Shown here piece after piece: positions 35,339 to 48,065 of a DNA stretch of 64,000 nucleotides. Every line of letters starts with the position of its first letter. Within the stretch, counting starts at the first letter, position 1. Position numbers and translations under genes: made by a program. The stretch is from Strobilurus pachycystidiatus (taxonomy: Eukaryota; Basidiomycota; Agaricomycetes; Agaricales; Physalacriaceae): contig JAHLMK010000005.1 in assembly GCA_019915135.1 (NCBI GenBank), positions 1,116,001 through 1,180,000 on the forward strand, given 5' to 3'. The notes beneath the pieces are model-generated. The model ran no database searches, was not told the DNA's origin, and saw only the letters and a list, made by a program, of their open reading frames with translations.

Positions 35339-38300
35339 TTAATTTATTTTTATATCAGGACACATAGCAATATTAAATATCAAAAAAGGAATATTACGTG
35401 TGATTTTGTGCTCAACTATTGTTTCTGTTTGACAAATTCTACATGGTGTAGCTGACTTGTGATATAGGTTTTTTTCTATTGCTTCCTGAATAGAGTCAAA
35501 CAACCCTGCTCGTATATAATGAAGAGAATTACCATTTTGATATAATTCACGTAAATGATCATTTCCACACCTTAAAGTAGCAATAATTGTATGAGGATTA
35601 AATTCCAGTATATTTGCTAATATATTATCGATTGCATTAGGTTGGCCATAAACAAAGGTATCCGGTTTTATTCTGATTAAATATGATCGGAATTGATCTC
35701 TAGCATCATCAATTCCAATATTTGATGCTGTTGCATATTGCATGAACATATCTTCCAATATATATATACCTTCACATTTCATATGTTCACGTTCATCTCG
35801 ATAGAAATCAGGATTTGTACGCCATATTGTGAATAATATAAATAATAAACTATCATATGAACAACTGTTTGCTATCCATTTAGGACCATAAGGCTGAATA
35901 GTATTGGTAGCAATTTGCTGCATATCTGTTTGTTGCAAACCTTTTTTTGGTTTTTTTGTCGATTTTTTTGGTTTTAATGTACTTGTCACAAGTAGGGTCG
36001 CCTCAACGCTTTCTTTCTTATCATTCAATTGGCTGTTCTCTCCTTTATCTTTCTTATTTGTTGCTGGTAAAACTTTCCAAGGTACTTCCATTGGAAAAAT
36101 TTCCTTATCTACATCACTTAGAGACCAGGTAATGGAAGAATGAAGACCTGGAGGTATATATCCTTTACCTTTTAATTTTCGAAAGTCAGTAATTAAAGTA
36201 TATCGAGTATCTGCCTTCAACGTACTTGGTAATTTCCGCTCAAATTTCAACTTAGTTATCTCATCTAATAACTCTAATTCTCTAAATTCTTGTCTTACAT
36301 CACCCATTGTTCCACCAGTAATTTTACTTACGTTAAAGTCTTGTACAATCAAAGTACCTGCTGCAGTTTTTCCTCTAGATAACGCAGTATATGCACCAAA
36401 ATGTGAACCGCTTCCATTTATATCGACCGTATTATATTCTCTCGACATACCTTGTGAGCAGTAATCCGTCATTGCAAAATTCAAACATAAATCAGCTTGT
36501 TCTCTTGTTATATTTAAAGTAGCATCTGTGGGTAATACTACTTTAATTTTACTTCGAGTTGTGCCAATTGGAACCACATTCAACGGTAATCCTTCTAATT
36601 GTATAGATCTTGGTGGATTTATCATTTCTATAAAAACAACATCAAGCATTAGTTGCCCTTTACTACCCCGTTTTGAACGCCATGAATGAATTCGTCCTTG
36701 TTGTCCTTTTGTGATATTAAGTTCAGTTGCAATATTCTTCCTTATCATTACAGGAATTCCTATACAAAGACTGAGTTTAGCAGGTATCAAACTATCACTT
36801 GTACTTGAGGGTAAACTCCATAATACTTTTTGCAAATCAGATCCGATTGTTTTAATTTTATGTTTGATACCTTTTGATCTACGATCAGTGATCTCATCTT
36901 GTGTTTCACAAGGTGAATCATCTGAGAAAAAATGAACCAATGTTTGATTTGTTTCAGTTGCAAAGCGAACAGCCCCTACCCTATTTAATTCATCTCGATG
37001 TGCATTTTTTGCAGTGATAATGGGTATGTTTCTAAACTCTTGATCACATATAGATTTTTTATTAGTGTTATTATTATGTATCAATGTTCGTAAAAAAATA
37101 ATATCTTCCTGGGTGCATGATTTATATCGCATGTTTTCTAATGCTTTTCTAAATTTCAAATCATCAATTGACATACCTTGAACACGCATATTCTTTCTTA
37201 AAATTACAACAGTATTTACTTGATGCCATAATGCTTTTCCAATTGAAGCAGCCTGAGCAAACAATGTTGATTGCTGTTTTCCAACTTGTCGACTCCACAA
37301 TGGTCTCCAAATGTGTAATTTTACGGGTGGTAGTTGTGCAAAATCACCTGCAAAAATCATACTAATACCACCAAACGGAATATCAACAGCATTTCTTGCT
37401 TTTGCTAAACGTACACTTATTTTATATAAATCATTACAAGACAACATAGATATCTCATCTAAAAATATATAATCAACTCCTTTTAATCTAGAACGAATTT
37501 GTGTCATTACTGTTTCTGCCACATTATCAGTATAAAATTGACCATTTATTCCAAGCAAGAAATGATATGTAGTGCCATTTAACAGTGCGGCAGCAGCACC
37601 TGTAGGTGCAACAATAACTATTCGATATCGTTCATTTCGTTGTGTGAAATATTCTAATAATGCTTCAAGTACGCGTGACTTTCCTGTACCACCCATACCA
37701 CCAATATACATTTTGAGTGGAGAGGCATATTCATTACATGCATGTTCAGCTACAATTCGAAAAGCACGTTCCTGTTCATCATTTAAATCATACTGAGTAA
37801 CTATCTGAGATCGCATTTTTTCATTTGATAATATATCATTCTCCTCATCAGTATCTTCACGCATTTTCTCTTTACTTGTAAGTTCCACAAATGGTGCTTG
37901 TTCTTGCGGCAAACCACCACTATAAGGTTTATCCTCGTCTGAATTTATATTTTCTTTGATTCCTATCTTATAAGACTCTTGTACAGTTGTTCTCATTTTA
38001 GCAATATCTTGCATCCAATGATGTGTACTTTGATTACGTATAATTTGAGCTGGGTTTAAATTTAACTGTAAGGGTAATAAGTTTGCATCTGGGTTAGTCC
38101 AACCACTCTCAGTAATCATTTCTAATAATTCTCTTGCATCTGCACGTCTTTTCAAGTATGATTTTCCAAATCCAAGATCAGTCAAATTTAATAAGTTCAA
38201 TTCGCCCAAGTCTACCTGATCAAGTTCTTGATCTAGTTGATCTATAGTCTCCATATTATCTATGACTGTCTGTTGTTGAAGATATTCTTCAATCTTCTCC

Positions 38301-41300
38301 CATTGAACATTGACTTCTGCACCTTTTTTCATTTGTGTTCTATAATCATCTCGTGCATTTATACATTCGTAACGCAAGTGAAAATTTTCCATTAACATCA
38401 TTTGTCTATCATTGAATTTATATACATTGAAGGACTCTGCCCAGGTTTCATTTTTGCATTTTAAATCTAAACCTGTACGCCATGGTTTGAATAAAGTTAA
38501 CATTGTACTACAATAGTAATTGCGATCACCACTATCGCGTCTTGGAAGCATATCACCTGCTATATTGGGAATGACAGCACAGTCTTCGGAAGCATATACT
38601 ACATGATGTGTCTTGACATAATTATGATCAGGATGTAACTCATATTTTCCACATTCATTATCAAAATCTTCTACTTCATGTTCAAAATTTCGAAAAGTTT
38701 CATATAGTAACTCACCTGGATCTATTAATGTAGCCTCTGATTCAGAAAGTACAGATTGAATATCATTGAAATCGTGGTCAGATGCAATCAAAGTTTTTGT
38801 AGGAGAAATCTGCATAATATCTATATTCATTGCATCTATGTCAGGAGTTTGTGCTCGAGACATTTGAGTCTCTATTATGTCTTCATGATATTTTGGATCA
38901 ATACACTCAATTAAATCATCGTCTTGTAATAAATCATCTATTGATCCTTTTTTACAATTATTCTTTTTGATTTTGCATAGACGGATCCAATCCCACAAGG
39001 ATAATAATTCCAATTGAAGTGGTCTAAATTTATAATCTTCAACTTTTGAAATTCCAATAATTCTACCATCTTTTGTTTTTTTTATTACTACCTTTTCATC
39101 TTGTGTAAATTCATCATCAAATGACCATGCTCTACGAACATCAGATACATATGATTTCCAATAAAATAATTCAAATTTAGCATTTGTATAATGATCAGGG
39201 AAACCCATCAAATACGAACACATCATTGGATTTCCAAATTCCATTTTTACTCCCAAAGTATTCACAATTCGAATGATTAATTTACGTGCTTTTTCTTCAT
39301 CAGTGGCCGCACTATCTAATAATTTTTCACTACGATGAAAAACAGCTTTGATTGCTTCAAAAATTACATATGTTTTCAAACTTGGTTTGACGACATACTC
39401 TGAAACGTACATTAATGCTGCTTTAACAGCTGTACCAGATTTTAATGAGGTAACATCAGTGTTACAATTCATACAGTAAGTTAAGACTGCTGTAATCATA
39501 TTCATAGCAGCTTCTGTTTGTTTCATATTGATATGACCATCAGTTGTAATTTCTGTGAACTGATGCAACGGTCTTGGAAAACGTGCCTTACATTTCTTAT
39601 ATTTATTATCTAAACAACGTTTACCAGATTTACCTGCTTGTTTTTTGCCATTTGTATCAAACGAACTATCACATGTATGAACTTGTAAAGTAGCTAAAAG
39701 AAAATTGACTACTTGATCAAAATGCTGCCACCATTCTTCATCTGCTATACATAATTCACATTTTTCAATTAAAGAAGGTTCATCATAATGATTTACATTA
39801 CAATTATCAGGAGGCATTCTAGGTAAACTACTCAATGGATGCTTAAAACTAGGCAATGTAGCCCATGCTGCATTTTTATCCTCAACTATATCTCGAGGCG
39901 CTTCTTGCATAAATTCACCTTGATGTGCTGCTTCTAAATAATCAATTAAATCTTGAGAAAATTGGGAATTTCTATCTAATGCAAGTCTATCTCGAATGAC
40001 CTGGGGAGATAAGTTACCACGAACCCATACTAAAGCATGTAAATGTAATGTTAAACGGCCTTGTTGCTCTACAGCACTATAATACCATGCAATTTCACCA
40101 TATGCTCCCTTATGATCAGCATTTATTCCTAATATATGTTTGATGAAGGTCTCAACCATGAAATTAAAAAATCGTGCACCAGCAACTGGATTTTCCGTAA
40201 CATGTAATTTTTGTTCAGTTATACCAAGTGGATGTTTTGGTTGAAATTTTTCTCCTGTTTCAGCCCAGTATATACATAAAGGATGAGTGAAATCAGAAGG
40301 TGTCAATGTGATATACCAACTTGGAGCTCCCTCTGAAGCCATCAATGAGAAAAGCTCGTTACGTAAATATTTCTTACTTGTGATGGAACCATCAACTTTA
40401 CCTGCAACCAAGTCTAAATCACGCAATAACTGAAAGCAATCTTTCTCACCTTCTGAATGAGGTTTAAAATGACCCTGAATTTTACTAACTTCTATAATAT
40501 TTTCTAAAATATCATGATCCACATTCAATAATCGTTGACTGATCTCATGAAATCGAGGCTTTTCAGCTAAGAGAAATCCTTCAGTATTTGTTTGTTTCAA
40601 TTGTTGATGGCTGAATGCTATAAAAGGAAAATTTTTATCTAATTGAAATCGTTTATCATGATAGTGTAGAAGCCATCGATAATGATCTGTTGGTGATAAA
40701 CTTGATCCAGCACCAATTCCACCCATTCCATATGGAAATAACCAGGGAAACATAAGAGGATACAAGTCTGGATTTTGTTTATGATACATACTCTCAGCAC
40801 GCCTGTTTCTTCCAACAGCTAAAACTCCTTTATTGTTATCAAACCACCGAAAGGCTTCTTGTCGCATACCTTCCCAAGTCATATCGTTTAATTGTTCCCC
40901 TACTAAACCATGCATTATAAATGCACATTTATCCCCTTCAACACCATCTTCATCCGCAGTACTATGTTGAGAAGGATCAACAGTTGCATTTGTGTCTGCT
41001 GCAAATTGTCGAAAAATTACGCCTACAGGCGGTGAATCTTCAGGATAAGTTCTCATATTTTCTGGAGATATTTTTATATCATTATAACCACTGTGATTTC
41101 TCTGTAACCAATTTAGTGCATTCATAACAGGAATATGTCTTATAAGAAGAGGCAATTTGGCAAAATCTTTCTCATGTGGTTTATCAGGTCCCGTGAAAAA
41201 AATCACTAAAGCTTCATCTAAGTCCTCTCGTGGTGGTGGTAAATAGTCATACATTTTAGCAGTTGGATTCTGAAACGCTACACAATGTGCTATCATTTTT

Positions 41301-42640
41301 CGATATCCTTGATCAATTTTAACAAAGCAAGCATTATGACGGACACGTGCAATCAGAATCTGCTCAATCCAATTGAGCTCAGATAGTTCTGATGGTACAG
41401 CTCCCAACCATAATGAATTAGCTAGAGCATACTTTGGAATATTGCCTTGTCGAAGGCTGCCCCTACAGGTATCGCATATATGTGGACATGTGGGATCAAT
41501 TACTGGACCATCCATATCAACTATTGGAGTATTAGTTCTGAAACGTTCTTTTCTTGATACTCCAGCTACCTCCAATATAGGTAGAAAACCTTTCACAGAG
41601 GAGATACGAGACATGTTTTTGAAAGGAATAAGCTGACCACATACACCACATCCACCTTCTTGAAACATACTTGGATCAATATCCTTGCATACACCACGTA
41701 CAATTTCTTTCTTGTCTAGATTTGTCAGTTTAGCTGGTGGGAAAGGAATATCACATTGACTAGGTTTATACTCATAATTCCGTATACATCCTTGAGCATC
41801 GTGCATTGGAGCCCGTAGTGACGTTTTCTCAATATTATTTTTGCGACGTATACTAGTAGCCTTTTTCTTGACTTCCTGTAATTCAAACAATGATGTATAC
41901 CCTTCACACACTTCATTACAAACATGAGATATCATGTGATGGACAAGTGATTTCTTTGTTTGCGCTTGAGCCTTAGTAAATTCTACATTATGAGATTGCA
42001 AAATGTTCACAACCTCGGCTTTAGCTACTTCATCCAGCAATACCTCCAGGGACAATTGAGCCATGAATTGATTATTCTCCAAATTGGTTGAGGGTGGAAC
42101 ATGCCCCAGATAGTGGTATGTAGCATCGTCCTCAATATCCAGTTGCAGATACTCTTTCAAGAAAGAACCTTTAAATTTGACTTGACGTGGCGCACCACCT
42201 ACGGCAACAGTGTATGTACAGTTTAACGTTTCATAGTGCAAATCAAATGCTGTACACAATGTCTGTTGGTCCAAAAGCTCATACAGAGCAGAACTGATAT
42301 CACTTGCCAACGGCAATGGCTCACACGGAGCATGATTGATACAAGCATGACTGATACAAGTGGCATTCGGCCACGGCTCATACGGAGCATGGCTGTGATA
42401 GTTCGCAAACGGCGAGGGCTCATACGGAGCATGGCTGTGATAGTTCGCATACGGCGAGGGCTCATACGGAGCATGGCTGTTATAGTTTGCATACGGGGAG
42501 GGCGTAGACAAAGCTTGGCTGATATTATTGGCAAACACGAGCAGGGAGTATTGGCAGAGAACAGATGCTGTGTTCATTCCTGGTGCATGCCCGCAATAAA
42601 GGTGGATGCTACTGTCAATATTGTACTCGTACATGTCCAA
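35339..42640 (-). mobile_element. Helitron rolling-circle transposase/helicase, 2433 codons, intronless
   Basis: One uninterrupted ORF, AT-rich and unlike its neighbours. Domains by approximate residue: 47-90, three to four 14-residue tandem repeats (HAPYEPSPYANYHS); 300-560, a DUF6570-like Cys-rich module starting near CGVCGQLIPFKN; 600-1100, Helitron-like Rep with the HUH motif in RLTLHLHALVWVRG near 870 and paired tyrosines in YVSEYVVKP near 1080; 1640-2150, a PIF1-type SF1B helicase (Walker A GGMGGTGKSR, Walker B YIFLDEISML, late motif DYCSQGMSREYNTVD). Residues 2240-2433 form a further domain with NSCSYDSLLFILF, a late CRIC pair and IPFLIFNIA, resembling ubiquitin/SUMO-specific C19-fold proteases. 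The absence of stops or frameshifts over 7.3 kb suggests a recently active autonomous element. The element ends are not resolved. Confidence 0.93.
42375..42501 (-). repeat. 42-bp tandem repeat within the Helitron ORF
   Basis: Three near-identical units begin at 42375, 42417 and 42459 (plus strand core GGCTCATACGGAGCATGGCT). They are in frame and encode the repeated HAPYEPSPYANYHS segment near the N-terminus. More degenerate copies continue to about 42300. Confidence 0.9.
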
Positions 42641-43229
42641 GTATGCCTAGTGTCGTCCATGAGTACATGTCACGAAGAACGCAAGTCGACTTACGTGAGT
42701 ACTCGGGTTTTGTAAACCGTTCCGTGAATCGCTGCACTCGAGTGACGAAGAAATCTGAAGGCAATGAGTAAGCCGTGCACGCAGAGGTGATGAGTAGTCA
42801 CCAATCCCCAGTTTTCCAGTCGAACGACTGTGTCGGCATTCGGCGCGCACCATCCACCTTGGCACAGATGAGACTGCATCATGATCTTCAGTTCATATCG
42901 GAATAGAGACAAGAGCAGACATACCAATTCCTCTTCGGTAAATTCCTCATCGTGTGCCGGGTAAGATCTGTGTCGGACATATTATTTGGTGGACGTTTAT
43001 GTCAGCCATCAACTTACCGTGAATCCGATCTGATCCAAACTGTCGTCCTCTGCATGTTATCGTTATAGGTTTCGACTAGGGGCCTGTGCTCAAAGACCGA
43101 CTGATATGATGACGGTTGGGACGAGAGAAAATTTGTCACGCGTTGTCACAAGTTGCCGGAATAAACGGTCCGGCATCCAAAATTCAAACACGAAAATAAC
43201 CATTGCACGTTCGGCACGTTTTTACTTGT
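42641..43229. other. Region between Helitron ORF and TET/JBP gene
   Basis: 589 bp with no supported gene. It should contain the Helitron ORF promoter and its 5' terminus, and the 3' end of the TET/JBP gene. Short ORFs on both strands have no domain. I could not identify a TC...-type Helitron 5' end with confidence. Confidence 0.4.
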
Positions 43230-44918
43230 CTACCCATCGTACCAAGAATCGTAGGCTGGACCACGCTGGAGGAACCACCCTGCCGGTTTGTCGCGTAGCT
43301 CATCCATAACGTCTTGATGGTTGAAGAAAACCCACGAGACGCGGCCGGGTGTGCAGCGATCACCTCGCCTCATGTCTCCTGGCTTCCACTCTCCAATGGC
43401 GTGATAGAGGTACTGTGACATGAATATCACAATGTCTCCGGGATTGTACCTGTACCACGGTGAGCGTCCAACCCATAGTTGAAGCATAACTTACTCAAGA
43501 GCAATGTTCAAGTCAGGCAAGTACAGGTTGCCACCGACGAAGTTCCCGGAGTTAGTGAGCTTACACCACGCATCGTTCCTATCGATATGCGTACCAACCT
43601 GAGCTTTCCAGATGGTGGCTAGACCCAGACTGGTCAAATGGTAGTCCCGCACCCAACTGCCAGCCCTACTGGCGCGCATTTCTTTGGCCCAGACGCTCGG
43701 TAACAGACGCTTGGTGTATCCGCTCATTAATCCAGACACAAAGTCCATTCCTGCCAGGTATCGTGTGGCCGCTGCGTGGTTTCGTGAAGTTCCGACCAAA
43801 TCTTTAGACGGGGTCAAACCCAGGTCCTGTGCCACAGTCACAATCGTAATTGAACGAGAAGTAGACGAAACTTGCCTTGCGACCTTGTTGAAACCAAACG
43901 GCATGATGTTTGATACCAACAATTTCCTCAACATCTTGAAATACTCTGAGTTCGGTATATACCGTTTCTGTGTCAGTACATACCTTTGAAAGAACCGTCC
44001 AGTTCTTCTGCACGGTATGTCATAGTGGGTTTGTTGAAGTGAGCTCGATGTCGCATATCGCCTGAGTCCTTCGGTTGATCAACGCCAGTCATCTTCACCA
44101 TGACTTGAGCAAGGGCTTGCAGGTTCTCATGTTCGTCGGTCTACTCGGATGATATAGAGCAGGCTTTTCTGGATATTGACCACTCACCGTTAGTCCGTCT
44201 ACGATTTCCTTACCGTCCTGTACGTGCCTGCTGATATATAGCACGAGAGGGCGGCCGTGACGGTCTTTGAAAATCGTGGAATACTTGTACGCCGCGGCTC
44301 CAGAATGTTCCATCGCATTGACCTTCGACTCAGCGTGCGCGAGTGATGCATCCCCGCGGGTTCTAAGGCGCAGCTCTGTCAGATCGATATCACAAGTTAC
44401 AACTGTTTCTGTGCGCTATGTTAATTCACAGAGTAGAAACACCACAACGCTACGTACCGCGCCCGTCCGCAGGGTTATCCAAGTCTGCCACGCAAACCTC
44501 AATGCGTTTGTCGAATAACGCCTGCTCCCGTTTCGCCGCAGTCGTGATTTTTTTTTTGGTGGAAGGATATTTCGCCAATCCGGTCCTGGGATTTACGTGG
44601 ACTGGCGGCCACCGATTAGCCATGTTAGTCATGGGCGGACATAGTTGATGTGCCGCGTAGGCAGCGTCAGTCGTCGGTTTGCAACCATGAGCGACGTCAA
44701 CAGCATCCCGGTTGAGTCGACGAATGTTGTCGTTGTTTCCAGCAGATGCGCCCTTCGAATTATTCGCGTGCAGCGAGTCCTGGGCCAATCACATCAATAA
44801 GAGCAGCCGCCACTCATTGACTACTTACCCTGGAATCACTATGCTTTGCCGCCCGTCGCGCGCGTCGCGAGTCTTCTGCGTCTCCTACATCGACATTCCT
44901 GGCTCTCTTCTTCGTCAT
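43230..44918 (-). CDS. TET/JBP-like 2OG-Fe(II) dioxygenase (transposon-associated)
   Basis: Predicted nuclear oxygenase acting on a nucleic-acid base, probably 5-methylcytosine. Exons 44918..44829, 44779..44458, 44408..44188, 44140..43984, 43945..43495, 43449..43230 join in frame to 486 residues. An N-terminal basic segment (MTKKRARNVDV; DSRRARRAAK) looks like a nuclear signal. The double-stranded beta-helix carries the iron ligands H383-x-D385 in GTHIDRNDAWCKLTNSG and a distal His near 430 in YLYHAIGEW, plus the 2OG-binding Arg near 450 in GRVSWVFFNH. GGNLYLPDLNIALEYNPGD is also family-like. All core residues are present and no lesion is seen. The fourth intron is only 38 nt. Such proteins are expanded in mushrooms together with KDZ transposons; a KDZ transposase lies 16 kb to the right. 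Confidence 0.82.
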
Positions 44919-45095
44919 GAAGGTTTTCGGAAAGAAGTGATTGCTTACAGGGTCGAATCAGTAACCACTTATGTCAGACTATACGACTTTGGGACAGATA
45001 CCGTCAGTGGTGTATATAACTGCGTCCCGGCTACAATCATCATCTATACTATCATGTTATGTACACCTGACGCTGATACATCCTTCGGCAACCTG

Positions 45096-47920
45096 CTATT
45101 CCTCGTACCCAAGATTGGTGTCATATTGCTCCACTGCAGAGTGGTGTTCACTAAGAGGGGATGTGATGTCAGGCTTAGTCCCATGTGTTATCTCATTACT
45201 CACTTCACCGTCACCGACGTGTTGACCTAACGAGTGAGATGCAGGCCGTGTATTGACAAGGCCAGCAGACCTTTGGATTTGCTCTGTGTCCGTAGATGCA
45301 CCGACATCCGACGCGGCACTAATTCGCAGCGGGACTTGTTTTGCGGCCAGAGCTTTCAAGGTGGGTAGTTGCAATCGAATCGTTTCTACCAAGGATTGTG
45401 GATGCTCGGGTACTCTGTCGATTATGGCAGCTAAGGAGTCGTGAATGGTCGTCAACTCGTAGTGCATCACCATGTTCGACGCGTTGGAAGCCGCTAACGG
45501 GCCGCCTTTCAGCTGTAGTACGACTCAAAATCAACGCTACTCACTGGGCCGCGCTTGTTCATCTTTGAAGCGATTCACTTCCTCCCGTTTGATGGTCAAC
45601 AGCTCCTGCTTGAACTGTGTACCGATATCTGCATCAGCAATTCAGTTCCCGACTCTTGAATGATGCAAGTTCGTCCAACATACTGGCCAAGTGGACCTGT
45701 TCTGTCCGAACCGCAAGCTCTCTTTGTGCGAGGTTACACTCGCTTTTGACCTGGGCCAGCTCGGCATTGAGTGCCCGTACTTCTTCTCCCTTGGCGAACA
45801 CCGCCGCGAACAGATTTTTCACAACTGGAAGACGCGTGAACGTCATGATATGCTTGAACAGATATTCTCACCGGAATCCTGGTCGCCGCGCTCAACGACG
45901 GTTGCTGCCGCGGGAGTCGGTGCGGTACTTGCACTAGGATGGTCGTGCGAAGTGTTCTCCTCAAGAGATACACCTTGGGCCGATTGGGCAGCTTGCCGCC
46001 CATCCTTAGCTGATCCAGTAAAATTAGCTAAGGTACGCCGACTATTGGAACACCCACAGGCAGACGGGCGGGCGGCAGCATCCTTTATGGCGGCATCCAT
46101 TGTGGCCAACAATTGCACACTAGCAGAAATTTGGGCCAATTTCTCGTTCAAGGTGGCCACTTCAGCTGTGAAGACATCAGACTAGAGAGCTGAAATTCCA
46201 AACCTACACACCGTTGACGGCCTTACATTGGGCCTCGAAGTCCTCGCTCTGCCTAACAAGGAAGCTGTTCTCCTCCGACAAATGGTGTACCTTGGCTGCA
46301 AGCTTTACTATGAGGGGTTTGTGATCACTTTCATCAGGAACGACGAACCGTTTAATCGGTCATTTTGAACTACCAGTGCCCTTTTCTCCTCCTTGAGGGC
46401 ATCAATTTCACCTGGGCCAGGGATATCAGCTTATGACCGAAGTCGGACAGGTTGTAATACCTTTGGAGTCTCGCAACAGCCTAGACCTTCGATGTAACTT
46501 TTCCACCAGCTGGTCAGCCTCGGCTGTATTGGCTAGCAGGTATATCAAAAGCAGTCATACACAGTTGGCACAGCGCGTACCTGTGTTCGAGGCCTCCAAT
46601 GAGGCTTTCTCCTTCTCGAGAGACGCGATTTTGGCTACCAGACGTAGTTTGTCGTCAGTGATCAGTCCATGCCTATACTGAAGGAGTCTCCCACCTTCAA
46701 GGCCAGCCACATACTGGTCACCTTTGACCACATTCAATACCGGAGGTGCGGGCAACGGCCCAGACTGGGCTAGGGGTGCAGTACTCGTAGATGCGTCGTT
46801 TCCGGATTGTATGACGCTCCCCACTGAGAAGATGATGGCTGAGCAACTTGCATAGAATAAGGTCGAGTCGGGCAGACGTACAGGATTCTGATTGCATGGC
46901 ATCGGACGCGCGCACGGGATCGGTTGCGCGTGCAGACTTGATACTCTTGTGAGCCGAAGAATGATGATCAGCTGCAAACACTTACCGTATCGTCGGCGTT
47001 TGCGTTCGAGGTCCTGGTTGCAGCCTTTCCACTGCGCGAGTCACCCGTTTTCATGGCATCTGCAGAGGGTTTGTGCGAGGAGCTCCACACGGCAGGAGGG
47101 ACATACCGATATTGCCCGTCCCAGCACTACTCCCAGGGAGCTGTGTCGCGGCCGCGGTTGTCTCGACGGGTTCGGAACTTGGGGTGTCACAAGGAGAGGC
47201 GAACACTCGGTCTCGCAAGCCGGACAAGGCAGGAGAAATAAGATCTATAATGCCTGTAAGAGATTAACACATCGAGCGATATAGACATGGGGAATGCGCA
47301 CTTCCGTCCCGGTCTGTCGAGATGCTATGTCGCTTTCTCTTTGACGGACGTTGGCCTAGATCCAGACCAGAGTACATAAGGCAGGTTCATTGAATAAGTA
47401 GAGGAATACACACCTTCAACCTCCGTCTCCTCGTCGTCAATTTCAATCACGCTGACGAGCTCGTCGTCCTCTACATCCATGTCCGCGGCGGAGGAGAGTC
47501 CGGTCAGTCGGGAACGTTTTCCTCCTTTACTTTGTCGATAGGTGGCTGGAGGTCCAATTTTTGCCGCCCACTTGTCAAACTCAGAGCGCGAAACGTCGGG
47601 GTAGTGCTGGATGATGTCCGCATACAACTCGTCGTCGCTAAAGGAGCATCGTACTCCACTCCACGTCCTGCAGGCTGGTGATTTACAATTGATACGCGTC
47701 TTGTTCGGCTCGCAGGAGATACCAGCCGATTTACACTGGAAGCAAACGCGCTAGATAAAGAGGCGTGAGATGACATGCAAAACAAAAAAAAAAAAACGCT
47801 GCGCAGATGGATATTACATACATTCTTCGGTACTTGAGGTACCCACACTTTCTGAACGTACGTCGTGTCGCGAAAGCGATTGTTCGAGTCGTCGCCGTAC
47901 TTTTGCCAAGTTTCGGACAT
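45096..47920 (-). CDS. Zinc-cluster and coiled-coil protein, probably KDZ-associated
   Basis: Not a named family. Exon 1 (47920..47822) encodes MSETWQKYGDDSNNRFRDTT and a VQKVWVPQVPKN strand. Exon 2 (47750..47414) carries six cysteines, spaced C-x2-C-x6-C-x8-C-x4-C-x7-C (VCFQCKSAGISC at the start), like a fungal Zn2Cys6 cluster with an altered second half. SEFDKWAAKIGPP, a basic patch GGKRSRL and an acidic stretch (DMDVEDDELVSVIEIDDEET) follow. Downstream small exons encode heptad-rich coiled coils (KLRLVAKIASLEKEKASLEA; ALNAELAQVKSECNLAQREL; LNEKLAQISASVQLLATMDA). The last exon ends with TAA near 45096, 178 bp upstream of the TET/JBP start in the same direction. It could be a DNA-binding partner of the oxygenase; that is inference. 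Central splice joints were not all fixed. Confidence 0.6.
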
Positions 47921-48065
47921 GATGGACTGCGGAGGAGAAAGTGGTCGCATCACGATCACTTTATTATACACCGGCATATCAGAACTTGATCGCCCTATTT
48001 GTTACCCGAGCTTGTCTGTGTCCGTCAAGAGGGTACGATAGACATCGCCGCATTGTGTCGCGCAG

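Noticed and set aside
35339..42640. Reading the large ORF as a cellular PIF1 helicase
   Set aside because: The Rep/HUH module, DUF6570-like region, size, lack of introns and AT-rich composition all indicate a Helitron, not a host helicase.
42236..42715. 159-codon plus-strand ORF
   Set aside because: Antisense to the repeat-bearing N-terminus of the Helitron ORF; the repeats make it appear periodic.
47778..47795. A-rich run as a possible retrotransposon poly(A) tail
   Set aside because: It lies inside the first intron of the zinc-cluster gene, with no adjacent reverse-transcriptase sequence or target-site duplication visible.
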